Source: Woeseiaceae bacterium (GTDB taxonomy: Bacteria > Pseudomonadota > Gammaproteobacteria > Steroidobacterales > Woeseiaceae). From it: DNA of 64,000 bases. The translations under genes were made by a program, and so were the position numbers. The notes beneath the pieces are model-generated. The model had not been told where the DNA came from and searched no databases. It saw only the letters and a program-made list of their open reading frames with translations. Positions 34,531-44,102 of the stretch are shown one piece after another; the first letter of the stretch is position 1, and every line of letters begins with the position of its first letter. Where the stretch lies: contig JAHEFD010000004.1 of the NCBI GenBank assembly GCA_024640345.1, positions 42,371 through 106,370 of the forward strand, given 5' to 3'.

Positions 34531-37455
34531 ATGACCCAGTCCGGCACTGATAAATTCGAGCTCCAGTTGCAAAGCCTCCCTGAAGAGTTACGGTTGCCCG
34601 TGAGACATTGGGCGGACCGTCTTGCCGGTCGCTACCAGGATTTCCCTGATCAAATGAAGGCACTGGAGGGGCAGATGGAATCGCTCCTTCGGCTGGTGGC
34701 AAGCAGCGAGTATGCTGCCGGAGCGCTGGCTCGCGACTGGACCTGGTTTTACGAAGCGCTTTGTGAGGGCCAGTTCGAGAAGGTGGTCAGCCGTCAATTA
34801 CTCGATAAATCCGCAGGCGAAATCGAAGCCGACACTGACGTCAATCTTGTCCGATCCCGCTTGCGTCGACTGAGAAATCGGGGGCTGCTGCATATATTGT
34901 GGCGTGCCTTGAATGGTCTCGACGCGGTTAACGAAACACTCGCTGCATTATCCCGCCTTGCCGATACCTTGATTACTGCCAGCATGTCTCATGCGGAGCA
35001 ATTCCTTTCCAGCCGATTCGGATATGCGAGAAATTGTGACGGCGAAGTACTGCGGCTGGTCGTGCTGGCGATGGGGAAACTCGGCGGGGATGAACTCAAT
35101 TTTTCCTCCGATATCGACCTGGTCTTCCTGTATACGGAAGATGGCGAGACAGATGGTCCTCGCTCGTTGTCGGCCCATGAATACTTCACGCGGCTGTCGC
35201 GACAGGTTGTCAGTCTCCTCGACGACGTGACCGAGGACGGGTTCGTGTATCGGGTCGACACGCGTTTGCGACCATTCGGGGGCAGTGGACCACCGGTAGT
35301 CAGCTTCGCGGCTCTGGAGAACTACCTGATCCAGCATGGTAGAAGCTGGGAGCGCTACGCTTACGTCAAGGCGAGGGTCATTTGTCCCGGCGCAAAAGCC
35401 TCTGACATCGACTATCTCAAAACCAATGTTATCGAACCGTTTGTTTACCGCCGATACCTCGACTACGGTGTATTCGAGTCACTGCGCGAGATGAAAGCGC
35501 TAATAGCCAACGAGGTACAACAGCGGGACCTGCAGGACAACATCAAGCTCGGTCCTGGCGGAATTCGCGAGATCGAATTTATCGCGCAATCGTTACAACT
35601 TGTTCGCGGCGGGGCAGATGAAAAGCTCCGCTGCCGTGAGCTGAGGCAGGCGTTGACACATCTTGGTCACTCGCGGGGCCTGGGACGAGAGGCGGTCTCG
35701 GTCTTGTTGAGTGCCTATGATTTCCTGCGCAGGCTGGAAAACGGAATTCAGGCTATCAGGGATCAGCAAACCCATGAACTCCCGGAGAGCCCTGTCGATC
35801 GTGCGCGCTTGCAGATTGTTATGGGCTATACGTCCTGGGCGCAGCTGATCGGAGATCTCGATCGGCATCGACAAAATGTCACCGGGCAATTTTCCGAGGT
35901 GGCGTTTCGTGGTGATGGTGCGCCCGTGGGATCCGCCTTGGTTGCGGCCCTTTCCGCTTGCTGGAAGGCGCGGGTGTCTGCCGAAGAATGGGCTGAAGTG
36001 CTGGAAGAAAACGGTTTCGAGGACGCCGCGCTGCTCGCAACGGTACTGGTCAGGTTCGACGACTCGCTATTGCCACGGCAAATTGACGTAACTGCGCAAA
36101 GAAGAATAGATCGGTTCCTGAGTGCGTTTCTGCTGCTGCTGAAAGAGCGTCGCAGGCCGGGTGTCGCTTGTGAGCGGGTGCTGGAAATAGTTGCACAGAT
36201 CGCCAGGCGCAGTGCCTATATCGCACTGTTAAATGAAAACCCCGCAGTGCTCAGGCGACTCGTAGAGCTGTGCGATCAGAGCAAATACCTGGCAGGGGAA
36301 ATTGCCCGATTTCCGCTGTTGCTGGATGAACTGCTGGACCAGCGGCTCTACTCCACGCGGATAACGTCAGAGGATATGCGCACCGACCTTGGTGAACGCC
36401 TGGCGATTCTCGAGGCAGAAGACAGCGAGCGGAAAATCGAGGCGCTTGCACAGTTTCAACGAGCGACATTGTTCCGGATTGCGGTCGCTGATGTCAGCGG
36501 CAATCTGCCGATAATGAAAGTCAGTGACTGTCTAACCGAGCTTGCCGAGATTGTGCTCGAACATGCGCTGGCAATTGCCTGGGACGATCTCGTGGAACGA
36601 TACGGCAAACCCGTCTATGAACTCGGCCCTGATCTGCGTGATGCCGGGTTTGGCGTTATCGCCTATGGCAAACTCGGTGGCATAGAACTCTCTTACCGAT
36701 CCGATCTCGATCTCGTATTCCTGCATGATTCTGAAGGCACGGGACAGGAAACAAATGGCACAAATCCCCTTGAGAACACCATGTTTTTCGGCCGACTGGT
36801 GCGGCGATTAGTGCATTTTCTCACGGCACAGACGCCGTCCGGGGTTCTCTATGAGGTCGACACGCGTCTTCGACCAAGCGGTCGCTCGGGGCTGCTGGTT
36901 GTCAATGTCTCCGGTTTCGAGAAATACCAGGAGGACAATGCCTGGACTTGGGAGCACCAGGCGTTACTCCGCAGCAGGCCGGTCGCGGGAAGTGCCACGA
37001 TAGCGCGGGAGTTTGAGCGTATCCGGGCAGATACACTGCGGAGCAGGGTGCGCCGCGACCAACTGTTGCAGGACGTATTGTCGATGCGGGCGAAGATGAG
37101 AAAGCAGCTCGACAAGAGTGATGACGTGCAGTTCGATCTGAAGCAGGGCGAAGGAGGCATCGGTGATATCGAATTCCTCGTGCAATACCTGGTACTGAAA
37201 AATGCAAAGGACGAGCCTGCAGTCATCCACTATTCGGATAACATACGCCAGTTGGGCACATTAGAGGCTGTCGGTTGTTTGCCACCGGTTGATGTCATTC
37301 GACTACAGGATGCCTACCGGTCTTTTCGCCTGGCGTCCCATCGGCTAGCGCTCGATGACAAGCCGCCGCTTGTTCCCGATGCTGACTTTGCTGATGAGCG
37401 CCGGTTGGTCATCAGTATCTGGCAGCGTGAAATGTGCGGAGACAGTGATGGGTGA
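34531..37455 (+). CDS. glnE: Glutamine synthetase adenylyltransferase/adenylyl-removing enzyme
   Basis: A 974-residue bifunctional enzyme that adenylylates and deadenylylates glutamine synthetase in response to PII and glutamine. Two nucleotidyltransferase domains are visible with the motifs GKLGGDELNFSSDIDLVFLY (N-terminal half) and GKLGGIELSYRSDLDLVFLH (C-terminal half), each preceding an RRL-rich helical bundle. The start is set at ATG 34531; a TTG at 34513 could add six residues. Neither has a strong Shine-Dalgarno. Confidence 0.96.
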   Translation: MTQSGTDKFELQLQSLPEELRLPVRHWADRLAGRYQDFPDQMKALEGQMESLLRLVASSEYAAGALARDWTWFYEALCEGQFEKVVSRQLLDKSAGEIEADTDVNLVRSRLRRLRNRGLLHILWRALNGLDAVNETLAALSRLADTLITASMSHAEQFLSSRFGYARNCDGEVLRLVVLAMGKLGGDELNFSSDIDLVFLYTEDGETDGPRSLSAHEYFTRLSRQVVSLLDDVTEDGFVYRVDTRLRPFGGSGPPVVSFAALENYLIQHGRSWERYAYVKARVICPGAKASDIDYLKTNVIEPFVYRRYLDYGVFESLREMKALIANEVQQRDLQDNIKLGPGGIREIEFIAQSLQLVRGGADEKLRCRELRQALTHLGHSRGLGREAVSVLLSAYDFLRRLENGIQAIRDQQTHELPESPVDRARLQIVMGYTSWAQLIGDLDRHRQNVTGQFSEVAFRGDGAPVGSALVAALSACWKARVSAEEWAEVLEENGFEDAALLATVLVRFDDSLLPRQIDVTAQRRIDRFLSAFLLLLKERRRPGVACERVLEIVAQIARRSAYIALLNENPAVLRRLVELCDQSKYLAGEIARFPLLLDELLDQRLYSTRITSEDMRTDLGERLAILEAEDSERKIEALAQFQRATLFRIAVADVSGNLPIMKVSDCLTELAEIVLEHALAIAWDDLVERYGKPVYELGPDLRDAGFGVIAYGKLGGIELSYRSDLDLVFLHDSEGTGQETNGTNPLENTMFFGRLVRRLVHFLTAQTPSGVLYEVDTRLRPSGRSGLLVVNVSGFEKYQEDNAWTWEHQALLRSRPVAGSATIAREFERIRADTLRSRVRRDQLLQDVLSMRAKMRKQLDKSDDVQFDLKQGEGGIGDIEFLVQYLVLKNAKDEPAVIHYSDNIRQLGTLEAVGCLPPVDVIRLQDAYRSFRLASHRLALDDKPPLVPDADFADERRLVISIWQREMCGDSDG

Positions 37456-37542
37456 TCCGTGCTTGCCTGAACCCGATTGTGCGTTGTTATAATCCACGCC
37501 CCGCGACGAAATGCATGCGCAAACAGACCCCAGGTGAATAAA

Positions 37543-37761
37543 TTGGCACAGAGAGAAGGTAGCGTTGATCAGGACCTGATTCCGGCGAACGCCCAGCACC
37601 GCTACCAGGTGCGCGAGCGAGACCTTCCCTTATCCTGCCCGATGCCGGGCATGTACCTTTGGAACTCTCATCCGAAGGTCTACCTTCCGATCGAGGCGAC
37701 CGGTGAGGCGAAGTGTCCCTATTGCGGGGCCGATTTTTTCCTGGGCGCCGACGCTGATTGA
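37543..37761 (+). CDS. zf-CHCC zinc-finger protein (PF10276)
   Basis: A 72-residue protein ending in the CHCC zinc finger: SCPMPGMYLWNSHPKVYLP followed by AKCPYCGADFFL, giving Cys, His, Cys, Cys ligands. This domain is found in bacterial single-copy proteins and in a mitochondrial complex I subunit; its bacterial role is not settled. The frame begins at 37477. I chose TTG at 37543 because AGGTGA lies about 6 bases upstream. It is the last gene before an AT-rich intergenic region. Confidence 0.82.
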   Translation: MAQREGSVDQDLIPANAQHRYQVRERDLPLSCPMPGMYLWNSHPKVYLPIEATGEAKCPYCGADFFLGADAD

Positions 37762-38105
37762 GCGAGGAATCGGCGATGTCTCATCGTCTCGATATTGATG
37801 GAAAAAAGATCTTAATTTCCCTGATTTTCGCTAAAAAGCCGGAAAAGTGCTGATTTGCGGTATTTCTGCCATTTTTTGATCTGAAAAATTTTGAAAAAAA
37901 ATATCTCTCAAATGTCGTTAAAAAGACCGGTAAAAATCTTCAAAAGCGGCGAAAATCCAAAAATATCACAAGAACCTCTATTCGCATATTGATCCTGGGC
38001 GACGAATTACGCCGATAGAGTGATGGGTCGCTCCGGTCTCGGCGCCAAAAATTAAAAAAGTCGTCGATAAAACGCGAAAATGCGTGGAATATGCAAAAAA
38101 AAAGG
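37762..38105. other. AT-rich intergenic region, no gene seen
   Basis: A 344-base stretch between the zf-CHCC gene and the heptosyltransferase gene. By my count GC is about 32% over 37801-37980, far below the surrounding genes. It contains many A- and T-tracts (AAAAAA/TTTTTT) and repeated AAAATC-like words, and ends in a run of nine A's against the heptosyltransferase stop. No ribosome-binding site with a credible frame is visible. It may bind H-NS- or HU-like proteins or include termination signals for both flanking genes; neither is shown. Confidence 0.6.
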
Positions 38106-39158
38106 CTAAGTTCCTAGAACAAGGTCAATTTTTTCTTTCACGTCTTTTAACCGGATCAGGCCCATCGCCCCCGGATCCCGGACCCTTTGGCCCCAGCGCA
38201 AGTCATTGACGGACTTGCCGAGATAGCGGCCGACGGCGTCGCTGTAGGCGTTCACGCTGAGGTGGCGGCTGTTGTATGGGCCACTCCTGTCCGGATTCGA
38301 CGTCGCGTAGAGGCCAATCACCGGGGTGCCGACAGTGGTTGCCATGTGTGCCGGCCCGGAATCAGGGCATATCAGTACATCACCGGCCGCGATCAACGCG
38401 AGCAGTTGCTTGAGGTTGGTCTGGCCAACCAGGTTGATGACGTTCGGGCCGGCAAGTCTGCTGATAATCTTGCCGTAGTCGGCTTCGGTGTCGGACCCTC
38501 CGCCCGTCAGAATGATCCTCGCACCATGTTTAAGCTGCGCGTGTTTTGCGGCCGCCGCGTAATTTTCTGCGCTCCAGTTACGAAAGTTCCTGGCGCGCTG
38601 ACTGCTGCACGGACTGATCAGCAAAACCGGCTGTCCACCGTCCGTGTATTTTGCAGCAAACTCGATGTGCTGGGCAGACAAAGGGATATCCCAGCGCAGT
38701 TCTCGCGCGGGAACCCCGATATGGCGGGCAAAACCCATCATCCCGTCCAGAACATGCTGCCGGTCCATGGCCGCGATGCGCTGATTGGTAAACAGCCATT
38801 GAAAATCCCTGGCCCGCCTGAAATCGAAGCCGAGACGGACCGGTGACTGAATCATGCGGTACAGCCGGTTCGCGCGCATCGAGGCATGCATGCACAGCGC
38901 GACGTCGAATGATCTCCCATTGAGACGGTTCCTGATTTCGCGGTAGGCTGCGCGGCCTTTGGATTTATCGAAAATGATAAACTCGATATCCGGAATATCT
39001 GCCATCAAGCCGGCTTCGGTCTTGCCAATGATCCACGTAATTTGCGATTCGGGCCAGGTATCCTGAATGGACCTGATGACAGCAAGCGCATGGCAGGTAT
39101 CGCCGATCGCTGACAGGCGAACAACGCAAATACTCTCTGGCGGCGATTGTTTGAACAT
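38106..39158 (-). CDS. LPS heptosyltransferase-family glycosyltransferase (GT9)
   Basis: 350 residues of the GT-B fold. The N-terminal half begins ICVVRLSAIGDTCHALAVIRS. The C-terminal half has ILTGGGSDTE, PDSGPAHMATTVGTPVIGLYAT (the ADP-heptose-binding loop) and NPDRSGPYN. It transfers heptose in lipopolysaccharide inner-core synthesis at the cytoplasmic face. Subtype (WaaC, WaaF or WaaQ) is not decidable by eye. It is divergent from kdkA, which fits an inner-core LPS locus. A long poly-U follows the stop. Confidence 0.9.
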   Translation of the reverse strand: MFKQSPPESICVVRLSAIGDTCHALAVIRSIQDTWPESQITWIIGKTEAGLMADIPDIEFIIFDKSKGRAAYREIRNRLNGRSFDVALCMHASMRANRLYRMIQSPVRLGFDFRRARDFQWLFTNQRIAAMDRQHVLDGMMGFARHIGVPARELRWDIPLSAQHIEFAAKYTDGGQPVLLISPCSSQRARNFRNWSAENYAAAAKHAQLKHGARIILTGGGSDTEADYGKIISRLAGPNVINLVGQTNLKQLLALIAAGDVLICPDSGPAHMATTVGTPVIGLYATSNPDRSGPYNSRHLSVNAYSDAVGRYLGKSVNDLRWGQRVRDPGAMGLIRLKDVKEKIDLVLGT

Positions 39159-39208
39159 TTTTTTGAACCGGTTGATCTGACAATGCCGAAACAGGACAGG
39201 AAACGAGC

Positions 39209-39940
39209 GTGAGCGATACGGTTAAGAAAACCAGAAACGGCGCCATCGTATACGATACCGACATCATCAACCAGATATCGGACGCCGCATTCGTCGCCGG
39301 GTCCTGGTCACAGTCCACACCGGTCACCGGCGCGCTGCGCTCTGCGGGCCGCGGCAACACGATGATTGTCAGCCACGGAGACCAGGAATTCGTCCTGCGC
39401 CATTACGTCAGGGGTGGTTTGATCGGGCGAATCGTACGTGACTCTTATTTGTGGCAGGGCGAAAGGGAGTCGCGCGCATTCGCGGAATGGTACCTGCTGG
39501 CCAAGCTCGTTCGCATGGGATTGCCGGTTCCCCGGCCCGCTGCAGCAAGATATCAACGCACAGGTTTTACCTATCGGGCGGATCTTCTCACGGTCCGGGT
39601 TCCCGGAATCCGGTCGCTCGCCGATCGAATTTTAGCGGCGCCTGGAAGCCCGGTCTTCTGGACGGGGCTGGGACGCGGAATCCGTAAATTTCACGATGCC
39701 GGCGTATTTCACGCGGACCTTAATGCCTACAATGTGCAGGTTGATGGCAGGGAACGGCTCTGCCTTCTCGATTTTGATCGTGGCAGGATCATGGAACCCG
39801 GGGTCTGGCAGCAAAAAACACTCGCGCGACTGCATCACTCACTGAAGAAGATCAAAAGACTCGATCAACGAATCCACTTCACGCCGCAGAACTGGAACGA
39901 ACTGCTGGAAGGCTACTTCAACGAATCGAGATCGGCGTAA
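39209..39940 (+). CDS. kdkA: 3-deoxy-D-manno-octulosonic acid (Kdo) kinase
   Basis: 243 residues. The protein-kinase-like fold shows HADLNAYNVQV (the HxDLxxxN catalytic loop) and LLDFDRGR (the DFD/DFG-type metal motif) near the end. KdkA phosphorylates Kdo on lipid A-Kdo in organisms with one Kdo. The start is GTG at 39209. Its last 28 bases overlap the 3' end of the convergent lpxL gene. It is divergent from the heptosyltransferase. Confidence 0.92.
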   Translation: MSDTVKKTRNGAIVYDTDIINQISDAAFVAGSWSQSTPVTGALRSAGRGNTMIVSHGDQEFVLRHYVRGGLIGRIVRDSYLWQGERESRAFAEWYLLAKLVRMGLPVPRPAAARYQRTGFTYRADLLTVRVPGIRSLADRILAAPGSPVFWTGLGRGIRKFHDAGVFHADLNAYNVQVDGRERLCLLDFDRGRIMEPGVWQQKTLARLHHSLKKIKRLDQRIHFTPQNWNELLEGYFNESRSA

Positions 39941-40854
39941 GCATCGGGCAATGTGTCCGGGCGATTCTTGAATTTCCGGTGAACCCAATAGTACTGCTCA
40001 GGGCAACGGCGAATGTGGTCTTCCAGCACGGCTGTATATTTCATCGTATCAGCCTCCGCGTCCCCGCTGGGAACACCCTCCAGCGGAGGTAGCAGGAGCA
40101 ATTCGTACCCCCCGCCTGGCAATCGCCGTGGAAAAAACGGGATCGCTTTTGCCTTGCCCAGTTTGGCCAGGGTACCCGTTGCTGTATTAGTCATCGCCGG
40201 CACGCCGAAGAAAGGCAACAAGGCTGATTGCTTGAGGTTGTAGCTTTGATCCGGTGCGTACCAGACGGGTGTACCGTCCCTGAGGCTGCGTACCATGCTT
40301 TTTATGTCGTTCTTTTCGATAATGCGCCTTGCGGATACTTCGCGGCCGCTGGCAAGAATCGCTGTCGTAAAATCGCTCCGGAAGCGCCGATAGACGGCGT
40401 CAAATGGGGGGCAATGCAATCTCAGCACCCGACCACTGACTTCGAGCGTTGTGAAATGTGCGCTGAGCAGAATGACGCCGTAGCCTTCTTCGATCGCCTG
40501 CCGGATATGTTCCGCGCCGGTAATCGTTGTCATCGCGCACAGCTTTTCGTCAGAAGCCCATCGACCGAGGGCCAGTTCCATCAGAGAAATTCCCAGGGAT
40601 TCGAAGTGCCGCAGCGCCATTTCGTTGCGCTGGTCCACAGAAAGCTCAGGAAAACAGAGTTCGATATTCCGGCGTGCGATCGCCCGGCGCTCTGCGCCGA
40701 TCGCGTGCGCCAAACGCCCTATTAATCTGCCCAGACCCATTTGCCAACGATAGGGCAGCCAGCAGGTCATACGCAGAAACGCGAACCCGAGCCACGTCGG
40801 CCAGTATTTTGGCGCCCAATAGTAGGTGAGCGGTCGACGTTCGAACTTTTTCAT
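39913..40854 (-). CDS. lpxL: Lipid A biosynthesis lauroyl acyltransferase (LpxL/LpxM type)
   Basis: 313 residues, membrane-associated. The HX4D/E-like catalytic motif is HFTTLE in ILLSAHFTTLEVSG. The N-terminal ARRNIELCFPELSV is typical of LpxL, and the WYAPDQSYN segment matches the acceptor-binding region. It adds a secondary acyl chain to Kdo-lipid A. ATG at 40854 was chosen over TTG at 40863. It is convergent with kdkA. Confidence 0.93.
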   Translation of the reverse strand: MKKFERRPLTYYWAPKYWPTWLGFAFLRMTCWLPYRWQMGLGRLIGRLAHAIGAERRAIARRNIELCFPELSVDQRNEMALRHFESLGISLMELALGRWASDEKLCAMTTITGAEHIRQAIEEGYGVILLSAHFTTLEVSGRVLRLHCPPFDAVYRRFRSDFTTAILASGREVSARRIIEKNDIKSMVRSLRDGTPVWYAPDQSYNLKQSALLPFFGVPAMTNTATGTLAKLGKAKAIPFFPRRLPGGGYELLLLPPLEGVPSGDAEADTMKYTAVLEDHIRRCPEQYYWVHRKFKNRPDTLPDAYADLDSLK

Positions 40855-41088
40855 TGCCTTCAATATCCCGAATTCGTGCTGCGACGGGAGTTTATCGGCA
40901 TGCGGCGGGTAACGCGACCCGTCATCCGGCCAATGCCTTTTTCCGCATTACGGGCTCGCCTGATGAGCCGGATAAACCGGATAGTTGATCGATGCCCGGA
41001 GCTTCTTCAGAATAGCCGGTGGATTGTCAATTTTAACGAACTATTCAAATATTTAGCGGCCATATCTCGACAAGGAAAATTTGACAAC

Positions 41089-43050
41089 ATGGCAGAATCG
41101 TTGAGAAATATCGTCGCCACGATGCTGGCGCTGGCCGTTTTATCGATTACCCCCGCAGTTGCCCAGGTCGCTGACGAGGAATTGTTTCCGGTGCCCGCCG
41201 GACTAGAGCCGGATGTCGATTTCTGGCTGGCGATTTTCACCCGGTACAGTACTCGCGAGGGCGTATTGCACGACAACCGTTATCTGGGCGTCGTCTACGA
41301 AAAAGTCCCGCTTCCCGAAAACGTCAGTCGCCGGCAACGCCAGCGGATTGCCGATCAGAGACGCGAACACTACAAGACGATCCTGCAGGGCCTCGCGGCC
41401 GGCAAGCGCGACAACCTGTCTGCCGATGAAACCCGAGTATTGAATTTGTGGCCGGCTGATGTCACGAATGAAGAGCTAGGCGCCGCCGCCGGGCGTATTC
41501 GATTACAGCTCGGCCTTTCCGATCGATTCCAGGAGGGATTGAAACGGGCTGGCCGGTGGCGGAGTCATGTCAACGCGGAATTTGCCCGTCTCGGTGTACC
41601 GACGGACCTGGCGGCGCTGCCGCACGTGGAGTCATCGTACAATCCGGACGCGAGATCGCATGTTGGCGCATCAGGCATCTGGCAATTCACGAGGAGTACC
41701 GGCCAGCGATTCATGCGAATCGACCATGTTCTGGACGAACGAAATGATCCGTTCCTGGCTACAACGGCTGCCGGAAAACTGCTGGCATACAACTATTCGA
41801 TCGTCGGAAACTGGCCGATGGCAATTACGGCCTATAACTCCGGGCTCGCCGGAGCCCGTCGCGCGATGCGCCAGTTTGGTGACGACGCCTACGGCGAAAT
41901 CCTGCGTAAATATGACGGCCGGACCTTTGGTTTTGCGTCGCGAAATTTTTATGTCGCGTTTCTTGCGGCAAGGCAGGTTGATCTGAATCCGGAAAAATAC
42001 TTTCCGGGACTTGTGCCTGATGGCCCGGTCGACTACGCAACGGCCAGGCTGCCGGCCTATATCCCGGCTGATGAACTGGCGTCGGTTCTGAACGTGCGAG
42101 AACGCGACCTTGCCTATCACAATCCTGCGTTGCAGGCGACGATCTGGCAGGGCAGCAAGTATGTACCACGGGACTTTGAGGTTCGGATGCCAGCGAACCT
42201 GGTCAACGGAAGCATGCAGAGCCTCATCGCAAACCTGTCCAGTGATTCTGTTTTTGACAAGCAACTTCCGGACCTTTTCCACACAGTGGCCCGAGGCGAT
42301 ACCCTGTCTGAAATCGCGGATGCGTACGGGACGAGAGTATCGACACTCGTTGCGCTCAACAGCCTGTCGAGCAGTCATCGAATCCGCGCCGGTCAGCAGA
42401 TTCGGCTCCCGGCCGCCGGGCCTGCTCCTGTAATCGTTGCGGCGGTGCCGGCGCCCGCTGTTACAGCGGTTGCAGAAGCTCGACCGACGGATGAGGCAAT
42501 CGCCGACATGCCGGCTATCGACGACGTGCCGATAACCGATGAGGAGCGCCCGAGCGCACTGACGGATCAGCTCGCCGATCTGATGGGCAGCCTCCAGGCG
42601 TCGCTGTTGTCCGACCCAAGCGACTATACGGTCGCGGAGGATGGATCGATCGAAGTACATCCGCTTGAAACGCTGGGCCATTACGCCGACTGGCTGGGCA
42701 TAAAGACACAACGTCTGCGGGACATTAACGGGCTGGCTTTCAGAACGCCTGTCGAGCTTGGCCAGCGGATCAAGCTTGATCTCCGTACTGTGGATGCCGA
42801 AAGTTTTGAGAATCTGCGTACTACCTACCATCGCCAGCAACAGGATGATTTTTTCCGCAACAACACGATCACCGGAGTAACCGAGCATGAGGTGAAGAGC
42901 GGTGAATCAGTGTGGATCCTTGCGCTGCGCCAATATGGCGTGCCTGTATGGTTGTTTCGGCAGTACAACCCGGAACTCGATCTGCACAACGTTCATCCAG
43001 GAACGCGTCTGAATTTCCCGGTTCTTGTCAGCAACGCGGCACGCGGATGA
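41089..43050 (+). CDS. mltD: MltD-like lytic murein transglycosylase with LysM domains
   Basis: 653 residues. There is a Sec signal (about 1-26, no lipobox), an SLT domain (about 150-290) with LPHVESSYNPDARSHVGASGIWQF holding the catalytic Glu in HVESSYNP, then LysM domains near residues 400-445, about 520-565 (degenerate) and 600-646. It cleaves peptidoglycan glycan strands in the periplasm. E. coli MltD is a lipoprotein; this one seems soluble. The long frame from 40741 is set aside because the signal peptide starts at 41089 with AAGGAAA upstream. The next gene starts in the stop codon (ATGA). Confidence 0.93.
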   Translation: MAESLRNIVATMLALAVLSITPAVAQVADEELFPVPAGLEPDVDFWLAIFTRYSTREGVLHDNRYLGVVYEKVPLPENVSRRQRQRIADQRREHYKTILQGLAAGKRDNLSADETRVLNLWPADVTNEELGAAAGRIRLQLGLSDRFQEGLKRAGRWRSHVNAEFARLGVPTDLAALPHVESSYNPDARSHVGASGIWQFTRSTGQRFMRIDHVLDERNDPFLATTAAGKLLAYNYSIVGNWPMAITAYNSGLAGARRAMRQFGDDAYGEILRKYDGRTFGFASRNFYVAFLAARQVDLNPEKYFPGLVPDGPVDYATARLPAYIPADELASVLNVRERDLAYHNPALQATIWQGSKYVPRDFEVRMPANLVNGSMQSLIANLSSDSVFDKQLPDLFHTVARGDTLSEIADAYGTRVSTLVALNSLSSSHRIRAGQQIRLPAAGPAPVIVAAVPAPAVTAVAEARPTDEAIADMPAIDDVPITDEERPSALTDQLADLMGSLQASLLSDPSDYTVAEDGSIEVHPLETLGHYADWLGIKTQRLRDINGLAFRTPVELGQRIKLDLRTVDAESFENLRTTYHRQQQDDFFRNNTITGVTEHEVKSGESVWILALRQYGVPVWLFRQYNPELDLHNVHPGTRLNFPVLVSNAARG

Positions 43051-43448
43051 AATCGCTGACGAGCCTGATCGTGGTGCGCCTGCTGCCGGTTCTGTTCGTC
43101 GTTGTGGCAGCCATAGCCTACATGTTCTATGTCGAAGGTCAGGATGCCTACGCAATCAGGAACGCCTTGCCGGTGTTGATCGTTCTTCCACTGGCTGTCC
43201 TGACGCTGCGAATTGGCGAGGGCCACTGGGCAGGATCCGGCTGGCGCTGGCCGCTGGGTACGCTCGGGTTCACAATTCCCGCGCTTGGCCTTTCACTTTA
43301 TCTGCATTACGGTTATTCGGTCGACCTGCACGGTATGTACAGTGAATCCGTCTATCCGAGAGAGTTGTTCCGGTACTTGCCGTTTTATACATCATTCGCC
43401 GGTTGTATTGGCTTCGCCATAGGCTGGATCGCCGGTCGGGGTGTGTGA
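43047..43448 (+). CDS. Small membrane protein, unknown function
   Basis: 133 residues with four likely transmembrane segments (about 9-27, 40-55, 68-86 and 110-128) separated by short polar loops. It begins in the stop codon of mltD (ATGA overlap), so it is translated with it and may serve the same peptidoglycan process. I recognise no named family. Confidence 0.78.
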   Translation: MKSLTSLIVVRLLPVLFVVVAAIAYMFYVEGQDAYAIRNALPVLIVLPLAVLTLRIGEGHWAGSGWRWPLGTLGFTIPALGLSLYLHYGYSVDLHGMYSESVYPRELFRYLPFYTSFAGCIGFAIGWIAGRGV

Positions 43449-43540
43449 TGAGGATTTTCTGAGACCGTGCATGTGTCATTTTCAGTGCGGGCCCGATTTG
43501 GTAACCTCAGGTCTCTGAAGGCTTACTGTCAGGAGTCAAT

Positions 43541-44068
43541 GTGAGGGAATCGTCCAGCAAACGGGCCCACCCGGTCAGTTGCCTGATCGCGGCACTGGTT
43601 CTTGTCCCCTGCGCCATGCCGGCGGCCATCGCCAGTGATTTTCCAGTGGCCGACAAGATTCTCGTCGAAAAGGCAAAGAGGCAATTGCATCTTCTGAGCA
43701 ACGGCGTGGCGTTTCGTACCTTCAAGATTGCGCTGGGCTTTGCCCCTGACGGTGACAAAGAACAGGAAGGCGACCAGAAGACGCCCGAGGGTTACTACAC
43801 GCTCGACGGACGAAATCCGGACAGCGATTATTTTCTGTCCATCCACATTTCGTATCCAAATAGCGCTGATCGCGTTGAGGCGACGAAAAAAGGAATGCAG
43901 CCTGGTGGGCAGATCATGATTCATGGTCAGCCAAACCAACCAACGTATTCCCCCGCCTACTATGCGCGCGAAGACTGGACTAACGGTTGTATAGCCGTGT
44001 CCAATTCCGACATGATCGACATCTGGCTCATGACGCCGAATAGTGTGCCGATAGAAATACTCCCCTGA
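43541..44068 (+). CDS. L,D-transpeptidase (YkuD) family protein
   Basis: 175 residues with a Sec signal (cleavage near IAS, about residue 32) and a YkuD domain. Motifs are IMIHGQ with His128 and the catalytic NGC at DWTNGCIAVSN with Cys150. It would form 3-3 peptidoglycan cross-links or attach lipoproteins. The start is GTG at 43541 with AGGAG about 7 bases upstream. It follows mltD and its small partner in what looks like a cell-wall region. Confidence 0.93.
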   Translation: MRESSSKRAHPVSCLIAALVLVPCAMPAAIASDFPVADKILVEKAKRQLHLLSNGVAFRTFKIALGFAPDGDKEQEGDQKTPEGYYTLDGRNPDSDYFLSIHISYPNSADRVEATKKGMQPGGQIMIHGQPNQPTYSPAYYAREDWTNGCIAVSNSDMIDIWLMTPNSVPIEILP

Positions 44069-44102
44069 TATAGCGGTCAGCGAATCGCCGGAAATACTTA
44101 AG

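Noticed and set aside
40741..41088. Apparent upstream extension of the transglycosylase gene
   Set aside because: The signal peptide and ribosome-binding site place the start at 41089. The extension overlaps the start of lpxL on the other strand.
41671..42888. Long open frame on the minus strand opposite mltD
   Set aside because: It is antisense to a well-supported transglycosylase gene with catalytic and LysM motifs.
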